Shown in pieces: positions 1 through 10,528 of a DNA stretch of 64,000 nucleotides. The notes below the pieces were generated by a model. That model worked only from the letters and a program-made list of their open reading frames with translations, had not been told where the DNA came from and made no database searches. Source of the stretch: Lunularia cruciata. Its lineage: Eukaryota; Streptophyta; Marchantiopsida; Lunulariales; Lunulariaceae. Every line of letters starts with the position of its first letter. The stretch's first letter is position 1. The stretch covers positions 20,465,001 through 20,529,000 of the forward strand of contig OX419758.1 of the NCBI GenBank assembly GCA_948567375.1. Reading direction: 5' to 3'. The position numbers and the translations under genes were made by a program.

Positions 1-83
1 CGTTGGATGTACATAACCTTCATGTAGAATGGATTCGGGAATGGAAAGCTAGGTGCGGCAAATTGTCCTCCCGGTGCATCCAT
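1..83 (-). pseudogene. start of gag-like frame of LTR element F (runs off window)
   Basis: A minus-strand ATG at 83 opens a frame that stays open to the window edge (27 codons), with a Pro/Phe-rich start. It lies about 130 bases inside the LTR and primer-binding site of element F, where a retrotransposon gag begins. Seen: open frame and position. Inferred: gag identity. Too short to match to a family, so whether it is intact is unknown. Confidence 0.35.
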
Positions 84-210
84 CCCGTCTGCTCTCTAAA
101 GTCCTTCCTAAGTCTAACAATTACTCTATACTCTCCACCTCAAATTACTTAGTTTCAATAGTTCATGCTCTTCCAAGAGGGGTGATCCACTCTCTTGGAC
201 TGAGACACTT

Positions 211-222
211 GCTCTGATACCA
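211..222 (-). other. primer-binding site (initiator Met-tRNA type) of element F
   Basis: On the minus strand the bases read TGGTATCAGAGC, the usual plant retrotransposon primer site complementary to the 3' end of initiator methionine tRNA. It starts one base inside the LTR end at 224. It fixes the element's orientation and makes the neighbouring LTR a 5' LTR. Confidence 0.85.
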
Positions 223-321
223 TTGTAATACTCCGAGGACAAGAGAAGAGAGAAAACACAAATTACACACTATTGTAATACTCCGAGGACAAGAGAAGGG
301 AGAAAACACAGATTACACACT
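222..321. repeat. 2 x 50-bp tandem duplication in the LTR
   Basis: Positions 222-271 and 272-321 are the same 50 bases with two differences. The unit holds the terminal bases of the LTR plus the adjacent R/U5 bases. The related solo LTR at 24656 has only one copy, so the duplication arose in this copy. Confidence 0.9.
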
Positions 322-1019
322 CAACATCCAACATCCAATGCCCCAAAGGAGCACCTTCTCTTTATTATATAGACAAAGAGGATCTCCTCCAAGGAAGCTC
401 CACCATAGGATTAGGCACACAGATAGGTGACATATCATCAAGCTCCACCCTTGGATTACTTGGATAGGTGACATGTTGGTCTAGGTCCTATCTGGTTGGT
501 CAAACAAGCTTTGATAAGGAATCTTTTAGGGAATCTTCCTATACGAGTCTTAGAATCACGTAAGGTACTGTTGGAAAGCTCTCGACAAGACAAACCAGGG
601 GGAGGGAAGTCCGCCCTCTCCTCCAAGGAGGAAGGGGGGGAGGTGGGAGAATATGCATACTTTTGAGGTCTAATTCATCCGTTTAGGCCTCCGAAATTGC
701 CTTCAAAGATATTAGGCATATTTTGGTTCCTACTCTATTAGTAGAAGTCCCCTTTTGGTGATACCTCTTTCTGATCTATTTAGTCCATCATGTGTAACAT
801 CCTTCCAGATGTTACCAAACCAATTCTCACCTTTAAATCATATGCCTAGCTATTGGTTCTAAAGTTCTCAAGTATATTTCGGTTTTTGCTCTATTAGTAG
901 AAGTACTCTTTTGGTGATACTTCTATGTGATCTATTTTAACCATCATGTATAACATCATTCTAGATGTTACCAAACCAAATTTCACATCTAGATCATATG
1001 GCTAGCTTGTGGTATTACA
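224..1019 (-). mobile_element. 5' LTR of element F, minus strand
   Basis: On the minus strand this begins TGTAATACC and ends GTATTACA, so the LTR has near-perfect short inverted ends with TG/CA termini, followed at once by a Met-tRNA primer site. It is 796 bp. The same sequence recurs in opposite orientation as a solo LTR at 23919-24656. The internal region lies to the left and leaves the window. The element is inserted in an older LTR (1020-1589), so it is the younger of the two. Copia or gypsy class cannot be decided without pol. Confidence 0.85.
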
Positions 1020-1589
1020 TGTAGCTACTTCCTTTCTTTTCTGTCCTCTCATCCATCCTTACTCTTGTTTACCTTCTCTACTTTCTTTTACATGGTCTCT
1101 CTCAAAATCAATAAGTCTAAACAAAGGTTTCTTGCCAAGGGAGAAGGTAGCACGGCTGATCTGTCCAAGAAAAATTCTGCAAAAAGTGAAGAAATTTCAA
1201 GCTCCAAACAAATATTTATCCTATTGGTTCAACCTTTACAAACTTTCAGTAAGCACTCCCTTTAGTGAGCCATCGCTACTTGCACATGTGAGCAATTACT
1301 GCCATCCAATAGTCTACATAATAGTTCTTGATATGTCTGTATCTTTATGCGGGTTACTTCAAGCCGAGGGTCTTCCAAGACAAATGATATTTTTTGTCAA
1401 AGGTCTTCCAAAGATGAAAATCTACTTTCATGGCAAAGACCTTCCAAGGAAGAGTGCTTCCACACTAGAGGTTGTCTTGGTTGATCATTTTTTCTTGTTT
1501 GTTTACCAAATGACTATTACTTTGTTTTTCCTAGCTAGAATCTACAAAACATCTAAAACAAATGTCCTATAGGTAGAGGTGTGGTATCA
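1020..1589 (-). mobile_element. 3' LTR of element A, truncated by element F
   Basis: On the minus strand it begins TGATACCACACC at 1589, directly after a polypurine tract. It aligns with 13370-13903 through long shared stretches, for example around 1130-1260 against 13485-13640, and the shared end at 1571-1589 against 13885-13903. Its 3' end is missing because element F's LTR starts at 1019. Small open frames here have no protein resemblance. Confidence 0.75.
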
Positions 1590-1605
1590 CATACCCCTCT
1601 CCTCA
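1590..1605 (-). other. polypurine tract of element A
   Basis: On the minus strand TGAGGAGAGGGGTATG directly precedes the LTR start. A purine run in this place is the plus-strand primer site expected at a 3' LTR, and it confirms the orientation of element A. Confidence 0.75.
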
Positions 1606-1619
1606 AATATAAGCATCCT

Positions 1620-2290
1620 CACAAATATTAGGGGAGCTTCTCATCCTCCTCAATTGTAGTATTCTAAACGTGCCATCCATTCACTCAAGTGGCAAGCAGA
1701 TTTCCTTCTAGGTTGGCCAATTGCAATGATCCATTCTTGTACAACCTATCCATGCAAAATGGTCCCATCCAACAAAGATGTAGCTTCACAAGGAAGAATT
1801 TGTGTCTATTGTCATACAATAACAACAACTCTTCTCTTGCAAGTTTGAGAGGTCATACCTTCCAATCAAGAACTTCCTAGCTTTTCATTTGGACTTCTTG
1901 TGTGTAGTTTAGGAATTCATCTCTTTTCTCCTCTAAGAACATTAGTTCATGAATCTGGGTGTCTTTGCTTACCTCTTTGGTCATTTTTTCCTTTGATAGG
2001 ATTCTATAGGTGGGAATCTCAAACTTGACTAGTAATATAGGATGGAACCTATAAGTGAGAAAGAAAGATTTTACCTTGTGGTAATATTTTTTGTAGTGCA
2101 ATATGCCCATAGGCCATTAGCAATTTGGTATCCCAATCATATGTATCATTCATTGCTACCTTGTTTAGGATTTTTCACATCAATCCATTTGCCTTTAGGT
2201 TGCAGGGAGTGGTTTTTGATGTTTAATTTGAAAATATTGGGTGAGAAACCCTAAACCTTATTGGCACATACTTCTCCTCACCCCATTCAA
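1620..2290 (-). pseudogene. Ty3/gypsy integrase C-terminal part, element A
   Basis: Read on the minus strand, this gives the end of an integrase core (2290-2100), a short open stretch at 2110-1877, and then a GPF-type block (GPFCMDRLY, about 1790) followed by a leucine-rich NGS.QLANLEG-like segment and a final VNG. These are typical of the GPY/F region of gypsy integrases just upstream of the polypurine tract. Several stops and frame changes break it. Function when intact: insertion of element cDNA into the host chromosome. Confidence 0.6.
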
Positions 2291-2389
2291 GACATGGAGA
2301 ATTGGTTTTATAGTGCCCATAAAACCTGCCACAAAGATCATCAAGAAGAGATGTGTGCTAGTTTATATCAACTACACTACAAAAATGGT

Positions 2390-2650
2390 ATAAGTAGAAG
2401 CTACTAGGAAAGATGATGCGGACACAATCATAAAGTTCTTCTTCAAAAAAATTATTTCTTGGGTGTCCTCTAGGACTAGTGAGTGTAAGGGAGTTCATTT
2501 TTTGAACAAGGTAGTAGGGTTTCTCACCCAATATTTCAAATGAAACATTGAAAACCACTTCCTACAACCCAAAGGCAAATGGATTGACGGAGAAGGCCAA
2601 TGGATTGCTGCGCAATATCATGAACAAGGTAACAATGAATATATTTAGGT
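2390..2650 (+). pseudogene. Ty3/gypsy integrase core fragment, plus strand
   Basis: In plus orientation the translation contains GVHFLNKV and, about 25 residues on, NPKANGLTEKANGLLRN, the usual integrase block around the catalytic Glu. It is the same stretch seen on the minus strand at 2100-2290: about 70 bp (2182-2253 and 2517-2588) are inverted copies. It carries stops. It is either a second element in opposite orientation or an inversion inside element A. Confidence 0.6.
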
Positions 2651-2889
2651 TTATGTTACAAATTGTACATTGACCAACACCCTAAACATCATTGGTCCCA
2701 AATTTGAACAGATTAGTTCCCTTCCATTGGTATGGTCCCTTTTTTGTAGAATGACTGCTTTTTGTTTGGATCCACTTTTAGACATTGCATTGTGCATATC
2801 ATAACTCATAAGAGTATTGTATTGCCCTAGTTGTCAAAAATTGGAACATCTCTTCATCTAGAAACAAGGCATTCAGATCTTCATCTTGA

Positions 2890-3590
2890 TGACTAGTTTT
2901 CAGTCATGATAGAAAATCAGCATCCCTGTGTTGTGACCCTTTCCTAACCTGTACCATGTAGGTAAATTCTTGCAGCAATAGTACCCATTGTGAAATTTGT
3001 CTTGAAAAAATTGGCCCTTTGTACCAAATGTTGCAATGGATAGTGGTCTACATGGAAGAAATTTTTTTATCCCCACAAGCAGTGACAAAAATTTTTATAG
3101 GCATATACTATCTCAAGGGCTTCATTTTTAGTAATGGTGTAGTTTTGTTTTGTCGTTAGCAATTGTTGACTGGCATAGTACATGGGGTAGTCTTCCTTGT
3201 TCTCATCCTTTTGGCTCAGGACTACTCCAATGACCACTAAAGAACTATCCACATACACATGGAAATTATGTCCCTAATCAGGTGATAGCATTACTAGTAC
3301 TTCCACCAACTTGCCTTTTAGGACAGTAAAGGCATAATAATAATTTTTGTCCTTTTTTAATAGTTTGGTGAAGGATGCTGCTTGTACTACATAGTTAGGA
3401 ACAAATCTCTAATATAGCCTATGTGGCCTAGAAAGGCTTTTAGCTTACAAAAGGTCTTGGGTTCTTTGAGGGATTGGATTAATTTTACCTTTTCCATATC
3501 CACCTCAATTCCTTGGCTTAAACCACGATGTCTCAAAAGAATGACTTCTATGGAGAGGACATTGATTTAGAGTCAGAGTAGAGACCTTTT
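2890..3590 (-). pseudogene. Ty3/gypsy reverse transcriptase end and RNase H, element A
   Basis: The minus strand shows KAFLGHIGYIR (the FLG..GYYR block at the end of reverse transcriptase) near 3430. A 63-codon open stretch at 3258-3067 follows with VYVDSS at the RNase H start and YASQQL, then NEALEIVYA, matching the D-E positions of the gypsy RNase H fold. A frameshift and stops separate the blocks. The catalytic YxDD part is absent; it should lie to the right, where the plus-strand element B begins at about 3560. Confidence 0.7.
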
Positions 3591-6418
3591 TGAGGTTGGT
3601 TTGGTGGAGATCTCACATGGAGAGTATGCATCAATGACAGTGATGCCAACCAAGAAGGATATCCATGGCAACTACACAGATAAGTGGATGTGTGGATATT
3701 ACCATCCTATCAACCGACAAACTAGGGCTGATTGGTATGCCATGCCTACACCGGAGGAGATTTTTGATGCGATTGTGCATGCAAAGGTCTTCAATACTTT
3801 GGATCTTCAAGCGGGATATCATCAGTTGCCAATCAAGGAGGAGGATAAGTCCAAGACAACATTTTGGGCTTTTGATCCTCACGGCAAGGATGTGTTATAT
3901 CAATGGAGGTTCTTACCATTTGGGTTACCAAATGCTCTTGCTGAGTTCTAGAGGGTCATGGATAGGATCCTAGCTGGATTGGATTTCTCTTGGTGCTATA
4001 TTGATGACATTTTAGTCTATAGCATTATTGTGGAAAAGCATGAGAGATAGTTGTTGGAGGTGTTTGATATGTTGAGATCTCATGGACTTAAATTACATCC
4101 TAGGAAGTATAGGTTCTTCCATGAGCAGGTTGAGTATTTGGGTCACACTATCTATCTTGGAGGACTTGGTGTTTAGTAGACCAAGGTGGAGGCTATTGCA
4201 CATATTCCTCAGCCTAAGGATGTGAGCAAAGTGCAAGCATTCCTTGGGTTAGCAAAATTCTATCACTGCTATGTTAGAGGATAGTGCCATTGCCAAGACC
4301 TTGATGAAGCTGACCAAACTTACACACGAGTGGTGTTGGAGAGATGAGTAGGAGAGAGCTTTTGTAGAGCTCAAGGAGAGGTTGACATCTACTCCTATTT
4401 TGAAGAGACCAATCAAAGGATGACCATTTCATGTTCATACTCATTGGAGTATGTTGGGGCTTGAAGCGTTGCTCACCCAAGATGATTTTGAGAGGAAGGA
4501 GTTTGTGGTGGCCTATGCTAGTCGCTCCAAAAATTTAGTGGAGGCAAAGTATAGTTCATATGAGGGAGAGTGCTTGGTAGTTGTTTGGACAGTAACACAT
4601 TTTTGATGTTACCTATTTGGTAACCCCTTCACTCTCATCATTGATCATCAGCCGCTGAAGTGGTTGATGGAATCCGACAAGCTTTCAGGGAAGCTTGCAC
4701 TATGGGCTCTGATTTTACAAGAGTATGATTTCATGGTTGTTCACAGACTTGGAGTGGTGAACCGTGATGCAGATGGGTTGAGTAGAAACCCATGTCCCAT
4801 CCAGCAGGATCAGACCGGAGCACATTGCATGGTGAGATAAATAAGGAGATTATGCCATGTTGGCATGCATTGGCCTTTCTCTATATATTTTTTGAGGCTT
4901 TGGTAGTATCTCTCTCAGCACATACAAGATGAGTTATTAAGGTCATAGATCCAGAGAGTGAAGATATTGGTACAGTTGAGTGAGACATTCATGATGATGT
5001 CTTAGTGATGGACTATCTTTGCACTAGTGTTGTGGGTGGCATATTTGTGGCCAAGGAGAGAGTCCTTCAGCAAGCCAAGCGGTTCAGATTGGAAGGTAGA
5101 CGCCTTCTTTGGGTATGGAAGGATGGTAGAGTACAAGTAGTACCTTTTCTATCTCAAAGACCACAGTTGGTCCGTCATGCTCATGAGGAGCTAGGACATT
5201 TTGGAGTAAAGCATACATATAGCTTACTCTAGAGTCATTATTGGTGGCATGGTATGCAGACCAAGGTACAATAGTTTGTTGCCAGATGTGTGGTTTGTGA
5301 CCGAGTTAGAGCATCATTCAATGCTCCTACGCCACAATTACACCATTACTTATCATGGGATTGCGTTACCGTTGGAGTTTGGACGTTGCTAGACCTTTAT
5401 TGCTAACTGTGAGACATCATCAGTATGTTTTGGTGATGGTGGAACACTTCTCCAAGTGGATTGAGTTGGTGGCAGTTCCTGACAAGTCTAGTGAAGGGAC
5501 AACTTACTTGTTCTTGGATCAAGCTCTTAGTCATTTTCGTGCACCAATTGAGGCTTTGACTGATCAAGGTACAGAGTTCTTGGGGGAGTTTCAAGTCTTG
5601 TGTGACAAGGCTTTGATTGATCATCATACTACATCCCGAGATCACCTTGAGGCAGATGGCTTAGCAGAGAGAGTGGTTCAAATGGTGAAGAGAGGATTTT
5701 GGAAGTATGGTTTGCAAGGAGGCCATTTGGGAGATTGGGATCTCTAGTTGCCTTGGTTGGCCATGGGTTATCGGTTCAGTTGGCAAGCCTCCTTAGCATC
5801 CTTCTCTCCTTACTTTCTACTCTATGGACAAGATCCAGATTTACCTACAGCCATTTGTTGAGATGTTATTGTAGTTTTGGACTTGGATGATCCATATATA
5901 TAGATGAACGCATGTTCTCAACAAGTAGAGATCTTTCAAAGAGTGATGCCGATGGCCTTTGAGAACTTGGTGATTACTTAGCATAAAGATACATTATACT
6001 ATGCTACCATTTGAGAAGGAGGATATAGACTCTCCATCCGTTGATTTCATCCATGAGACTATGTATATCTATAGCAGACAACACCGACAACACTTGATGT
6101 TTGATAGGCCACACTATTTTGAGAGTGGGTGAGGTTTTGCCATCTAGAGTCCTTGTGTTGGAAGGATGTGATGGTGTCATTTGGAAGGATCATGTGCACA
6201 ATTGTGCGCCATGCCACCTCCTAAACATTGATGGTACTGTAGACCCAAGCTTGGCACTTGTAAGTGCAAGCTTGATGTGTATGTTATATGGCTCTTTTGG
6301 TGGAGCTGCGATTATGTTAGTATGTGATAGTTGTTCAAGAGGATGGCATATAGCATGTATGACACCTCCCCTCATGGTGGTTCCTTATGGCCCGGGGTTA
6401 TGTCCTCGATGTACTTGA
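3560..6418 (+). pseudogene. Ty3/gypsy pol with C-terminal PHD finger (element B)
   Basis: Decayed plus-strand pol in the order reverse transcriptase, RNase H, integrase. Reverse transcriptase: RFLPFGLPNA near 3900 and catalytic YIDD at 3997-4008, then FLGLAKFY near 4245. RNase H: VAYASRS near 4510 and a DHQPLKWL block near 4650. Integrase: His/Cys zinc region (AHEELGHFG near 5180 and CVVC near 5290), then core Asp at 5382-5384 (SLDVA), TDQGTEF with Asp at 5562, and DGLAERVV with Glu at 5667, then a PYFLLYG block near 5810. The C-terminus (6101-6418) is a charged linker ending in a PHD-type zinc finger. Many stops (TAG/TAA/TGA) show it is dead. It interrupts minus-strand element A. No LTRs could be assigned with confidence. 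Confidence 0.85.
6278..6412 (+). other. PHD finger at the end of element B integrase
   Basis: In frame with the integrase tail are CMLY, then VCDSCSRGWHIAC and finally CPRC. The spacing (C-x2-[C], C-x2-C, x4-H-x2-C, C-x2-C) and the Trp before His are those of a PHD finger, a reader of histone H3 tails. The second Cys of the first pair is Tyr (TAT for TGT), one G-to-A change. The finger takes the place that a chromodomain occupies in chromoviruses. Confidence 0.75.
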
Positions 6419-6584
6419 CCTATTGCTAGTTCATTCTATAGATGGTATAGATTGCAGACAAGCGTTAAGGATGGGGCTCCATAGAACCCGGCCTTCTGAT
6501 CTTTGCTCATCATAGGGTATACCATATACTTGGAGTAGATGGCTATTTGGAGTTAGAGAGACTTAACCACCAGCTAGGGCGATT

Positions 6585-7263
6585 GTGGCACTTTAGAATC
6601 TATGTATGACTTATGTGTGAGTTTTGCTTCTATAATGTATGATGTTGACAGCAATATATGTTGTGTAGCGATATATATATGCACGAAAACTATCATACCA
6701 TTTGTAGTGTTGTATCTAGATTGCTCGGACACTGGAGTCATAGTGGCAATAGTTAGCATAGTGACAATAGTATTTCATCAGTTTCCCATAGACTACTTTC
6801 CAATGGTCAGATTTTATGTTTGAGGTAGAATTCACGGTGGGGCCCATCATCACTTTGCATTTTTTGCACCGTCAAGTGTGCCATCAATGGGACCATTAGG
6901 TTTCCAGGCCTAGCTCAAGTCCAGGGTTATACTTTTGAAGTGCAGCTCTAGAGAGCTCACTTCTCTGATGTTGAGACTTTGAGTTCCTGGCTATGGTGGA
7001 TAAAGGCCGGCAAGCATCACCTGGATTCTCTTAGCTAGAGTGGGTGTGCCTTGATTGTAATCAATGGCCAGTTGTTGGCAGTTTATAGGGTGATAGATCA
7101 AGTACTGGTTTGAGTTGAGTTGAGTTGAGTTGAGTTGAGAGTTGTAAACAATCTGATTATTGTGGCACTTCAGAGTCTTTGTATGACTTATGTGTGAGTT
7201 GTGCTTCTATAGTGTATGATGTTGACAGCAATGTATGTTGTGTAGCAATGTATATATGCATGA
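6585..7263 (+). repeat. direct repeats of about 106 bp, 573 bp apart
   Basis: Positions 6585-6690 and 7158-7263 match with about ten differences (both contain a GTGGCACTT start and ATGTTGACAGCAAT). They flank 470 bp of non-coding sequence just downstream of element B pol. They could be terminal parts of element B's LTR or a local duplication; there is no clear TG/CA boundary. Confidence 0.6.
7110..7139 (+). repeat. (TTGAG)6 microsatellite
   Basis: Six uninterrupted TTGAG units lie between the two 106-bp direct repeats. Confidence 0.95.
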
Positions 7264-7297
7264 CACACAAAATTAGAAATCTTGAGTGATTTTTTTC

Positions 7298-7872
7298 CTA
7301 ATTTGTAACTCTTGGCAATTCCCCAAGTTTGACAATGCCTTCAAAGTGACTAACAAGACTGATTTCCAAGAGTGCCAAGTTTTCCTCTCCAACTTCAAGA
7401 CAATTATTCTCTTTGGCATCAAGTTTGATTTTGTAACATGCTAAGTAGTTCACTTCATCTTCTTCTAACAAGCCTTTGGCCTGATCCAAGGTTCCTTCTA
7501 TGTACCCTTTGTCTAAAGACAAGATTTCTCCCAGATGAGGAAATTTCTCCCAACACACCATCATGGATTTGCTATGGGATCCAGAAAATGTAATTTGTGT
7601 TGGTATCATTTGACGGTTATCTTTGCTCCATACAACCAAGGTCTTCCTATCAGCACCGGGTAGCTTGTCTTGGTTACAAGAAAAAGAACAATGTAATCTA
7701 GTCTAAACATTACCCCACCTATTATAGTAGGAATTTTGGACACATTCCCAAAGATCTTTGTTGGGTTTGATCCACAAACCACAGAATACAGAGTGTTGGT
7801 TTGAACGTTGTGTATCCTATCTTGAGTGATATTTCTTTGGTCATGACATGTGGACTCTTGAGCTAGAATCAA
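7298..7872 (-). pseudogene. retrotransposon aspartic protease region
   Basis: Two overlapping minus-strand open stretches (7872-7606 and 7639-7298). The upstream one ends in YPVLIGRPWLYGAKI, the block that closes gypsy proteases (ILGRPWL type), and the second follows in another frame. The N-terminal DSGA active-site motif is not visible. It is placed between a zinc-knuckle gag segment (about 8890) and pol, as expected in gag-pro-pol order on the minus strand. The enzyme would have processed the Gag-Pol polyprotein. Confidence 0.6.
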
Positions 7873-8799
7873 TGGATACTGATTGAGTCATACACTCCTT
7901 GATCTCAATTTCCACTTTAGGCGATCGAAGGTCTTCTAATTCTGTTCAGTAGATCATAGAGAAATCCAATTGCTTCCTCACTTGTACTCATCAAAGTGCA
8001 AGAGTCAATTAATTCTTGTTCAACTTATTGTCTTCCCACAATTTTCTTAATGAAATACATGCTTTGGATAATCTAAGGTTAGTAAGGATATCACATTGTG
8101 ACACTTCAAGAAGAGAATTGACACTTCTCCTTTGTTTATTTTTTGGTTCATCCCTTGGGATTGGAGTGTTTGGCACAAATATTTTGGGACTAGGATGCTT
8201 GGCCTCAAATGTCTTTGTCTTCAAAATCTTTGTGGCCAACCCATCAGCCTTAGATTTTTGTTGTGGTAGATCATTTAGCTAATTGTGCATACTGGCCGAC
8301 AAAGTTTTCAACCAGCTATCCTTTCCTTTCTTTTGGATCTTTTGTAGTTCTTCCTCTAGGAGGTTTTGCACCTTCTTCTGAATATATGTAGGATAGGCCA
8401 AGTGGCCATTAGTATGGTTAGGCTTAGTGGGAACAAAGGTATCATGGGAAGAGTATTTTGTCTAGTATTTAGACTTCTCTTATTCAACCTTGTTCTTAAC
8501 CTTGGTCAGTAGCCATGCTCTCTCACTGGAGAGGATCGTCTTAAGTTGTGCTTGACCTTTTCCTTGTCTATCAATGCCTCCAAGGTATATGAGGTGGAGG
8601 TGTGAAGAGGCACTTGCTTGGTTTAATGTTTTGTTACTTAGTTCACCTCCAAATCATGTTATCCCTCCTCATCTAATAACATTGGGTCATCTAACTTTTC
8701 CTCTTCTAGGCTCATATAGTGAACATCCATATCTCCTTTAGCAGGGAGAGAGTAAGGTACAAACCTCACTGCTGGTCTTGGAAAACGGGGTAAGGATTA

Positions 8800-10490
8800 C
8801 CAGACCTCACATGGCTTGGAGCTCAACCATTACCAGACAAAAAATTGTAAGGGAGTGGTCTTCATAGCTCAAGGTAGCTCAATGCATAATGGTCAATTGC
8901 TCCACAATTGTAACATAACTCTTGGCATAACATGTTGCTTTGGAGCCACAATCCTCCTTGGTGGTTTTTTAGGACCTTGCTATGAAGGTTTGTACCAAGC
9001 CGTAGCCACAAGGGCTGGCTGGGGTAATGCAAGAGGTATATCCTAAATTGCAAAGACATGGTCATCTCCTCCATACAGTATTTTGGTTTCTCCGACTCTT
9101 TCACTCATTCCATTTGATGTACAAAGGAAGATGGTTGGTTAGAAAAGCATTCAGTCTTGGCATGATCTGACTTCCTACAAGTAGTACACTATATGTTGGG
9201 TCTGGTATAAGAGGGAACTTTCCTTCTCTCATTTGTGCCAATTATCTGTACTTTGAAGTCCACAAACTCCTTGATGCATTCATCTAACTTCAATCCTATG
9301 TGAAAAGGTGATTTTAGCAAGGAGTCCCTCTTTGGCTTATGAGGACTTCTTCATTCTTTCTTTTGTTCCTTCCCATCTTCCAAGGAGGATGCCAAAGACA
9401 TGTTTGTTTTGGTTAAATTAGATAACAATGAAGGTTGCCTTTGGCTTTATCTCCTTATTGGCTTCAATGTGCTTGTTTATCCTTGGGAATTTTTCTTTCC
9501 CAAAACCATCTGGCTGATTCATACAGTTCTGCAGATGTGATAAACCTTCCTAAGGAGTCATGGTCTTGTTCCTTCATGAAGACTCAAAGGCTTGCAGGTA
9601 GTCCCTCTAGGAACCATACCATTGTATGAGTATCTGAGTAACCTAGAGTTGCCCCTCATCTAAGAACTTGGCTAAGCAGGCTTTGAAACCTTTCCATGTA
9701 GTTCCTTGGCCTTCTTCTACTCCAAGCCATAAAGCATAGTGAAGATATTTGCCTCATAATCTATCTCTCTTAAGTTTTCTAGAAACAACCTCTTTATGGT
9801 TGGAAATCTTCCACATTTTCAAGGTGCTGACTGATATGCATGTACCAATTTCTCACCTTCTTCTTAAGCAAATTGAGGAATATTTGAAGTCTGTCTACTT
9901 TTTTTATCCTCTCAATTTTCCATGAAGATGGCTTCAAATTACTTCACAAAAATATCTTGGTCTTCTTCCTCATCTTTCCCTTTGAACTTCTATTTATTAT
10001 GTCTAGTGAATGGTGCATAGTTTGCCATTGGTCTAGAGACAAGAACCTTACCCAAGTTTTAGCTATCCCTAGGAGAGGAAGAATCACAACAATCCTACTC
10101 CAAAGTATTAGTTTTCCATTGGTTGTTCAAGAAGAATGACACTCTTCGGTAGCTTCTTTCAATCTCCATAGCTGCTTTGATCATGAGTTTGACTTCTAGA
10201 GCACTCTTGCTTTTGTCAAGGAAGAGTTCATGTGGAATGGTTGGCAATTGTATCTCTCCTAAACCCAATATATTCTCCATCTCTTGTAAAAGTTGAGAAG
10301 TCAGTCCAAAGGTTGGTGTTTTTCCCCCCAAGATGAAGGATATTGCCTTAGATGTTTCTCGCTTGAGCGGTAAGCTCCTAAGAGCTATATTTTCTCTCAA
10401 GTGCTCTTATCTCTTGGGGAGTTTGAATGTTCTCCAATACAAGTGTACCTAGAAAAATTCATGGTCTCTTCTAGTCATTTTCCTGATCTT
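8800..10490 (-). pseudogene. gag region with degenerate CCHC zinc knuckle
   Basis: The minus strand shows a 101-codon open stretch at 10400-10095 just after a probable primer site and leader (10530-10400). Further on, an 80-codon stretch (9104-8862) ends with CYNCGAIDHYALSY, a CX2CX4HX4C knuckle whose last Cys is Tyr. Stops and frameshifts separate the two. Role when intact: nucleocapsid and RNA packaging. No similarity beyond the knuckle could be named. Confidence 0.55.
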
Positions 10491-10508
10491 TCCAAGAAGT
10501 GTATCCTT

Positions 10509-10528
10509 GGCAATGGCACCAAAAAGCA
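10509..10528 (-). other. possible primer-binding region next to an LTR end
   Basis: On the minus strand, directly after an LTR-like end (TTGTCACA at 10529), the sequence reads TTTTTGGTGCCATTGCC, close to the TGGCGCC-type primer region found in some plant gypsy lineages (Tat/Athila group). Gag-like coding starts about 110 bases further on. The match is imperfect. Confidence 0.4.

Noticed and set aside
1009-1572. 187-codon plus-strand open frame
   Set aside because: It lies almost entirely in the 3' LTR of element A; the matching LTR at 13370-13903 does not keep the frame.
7110-7139. TTGAG array considered as telomere-like repeat
   Set aside because: The unit is not the plant telomere repeat (TTTAGGG) and only six copies are present; an ordinary microsatellite.
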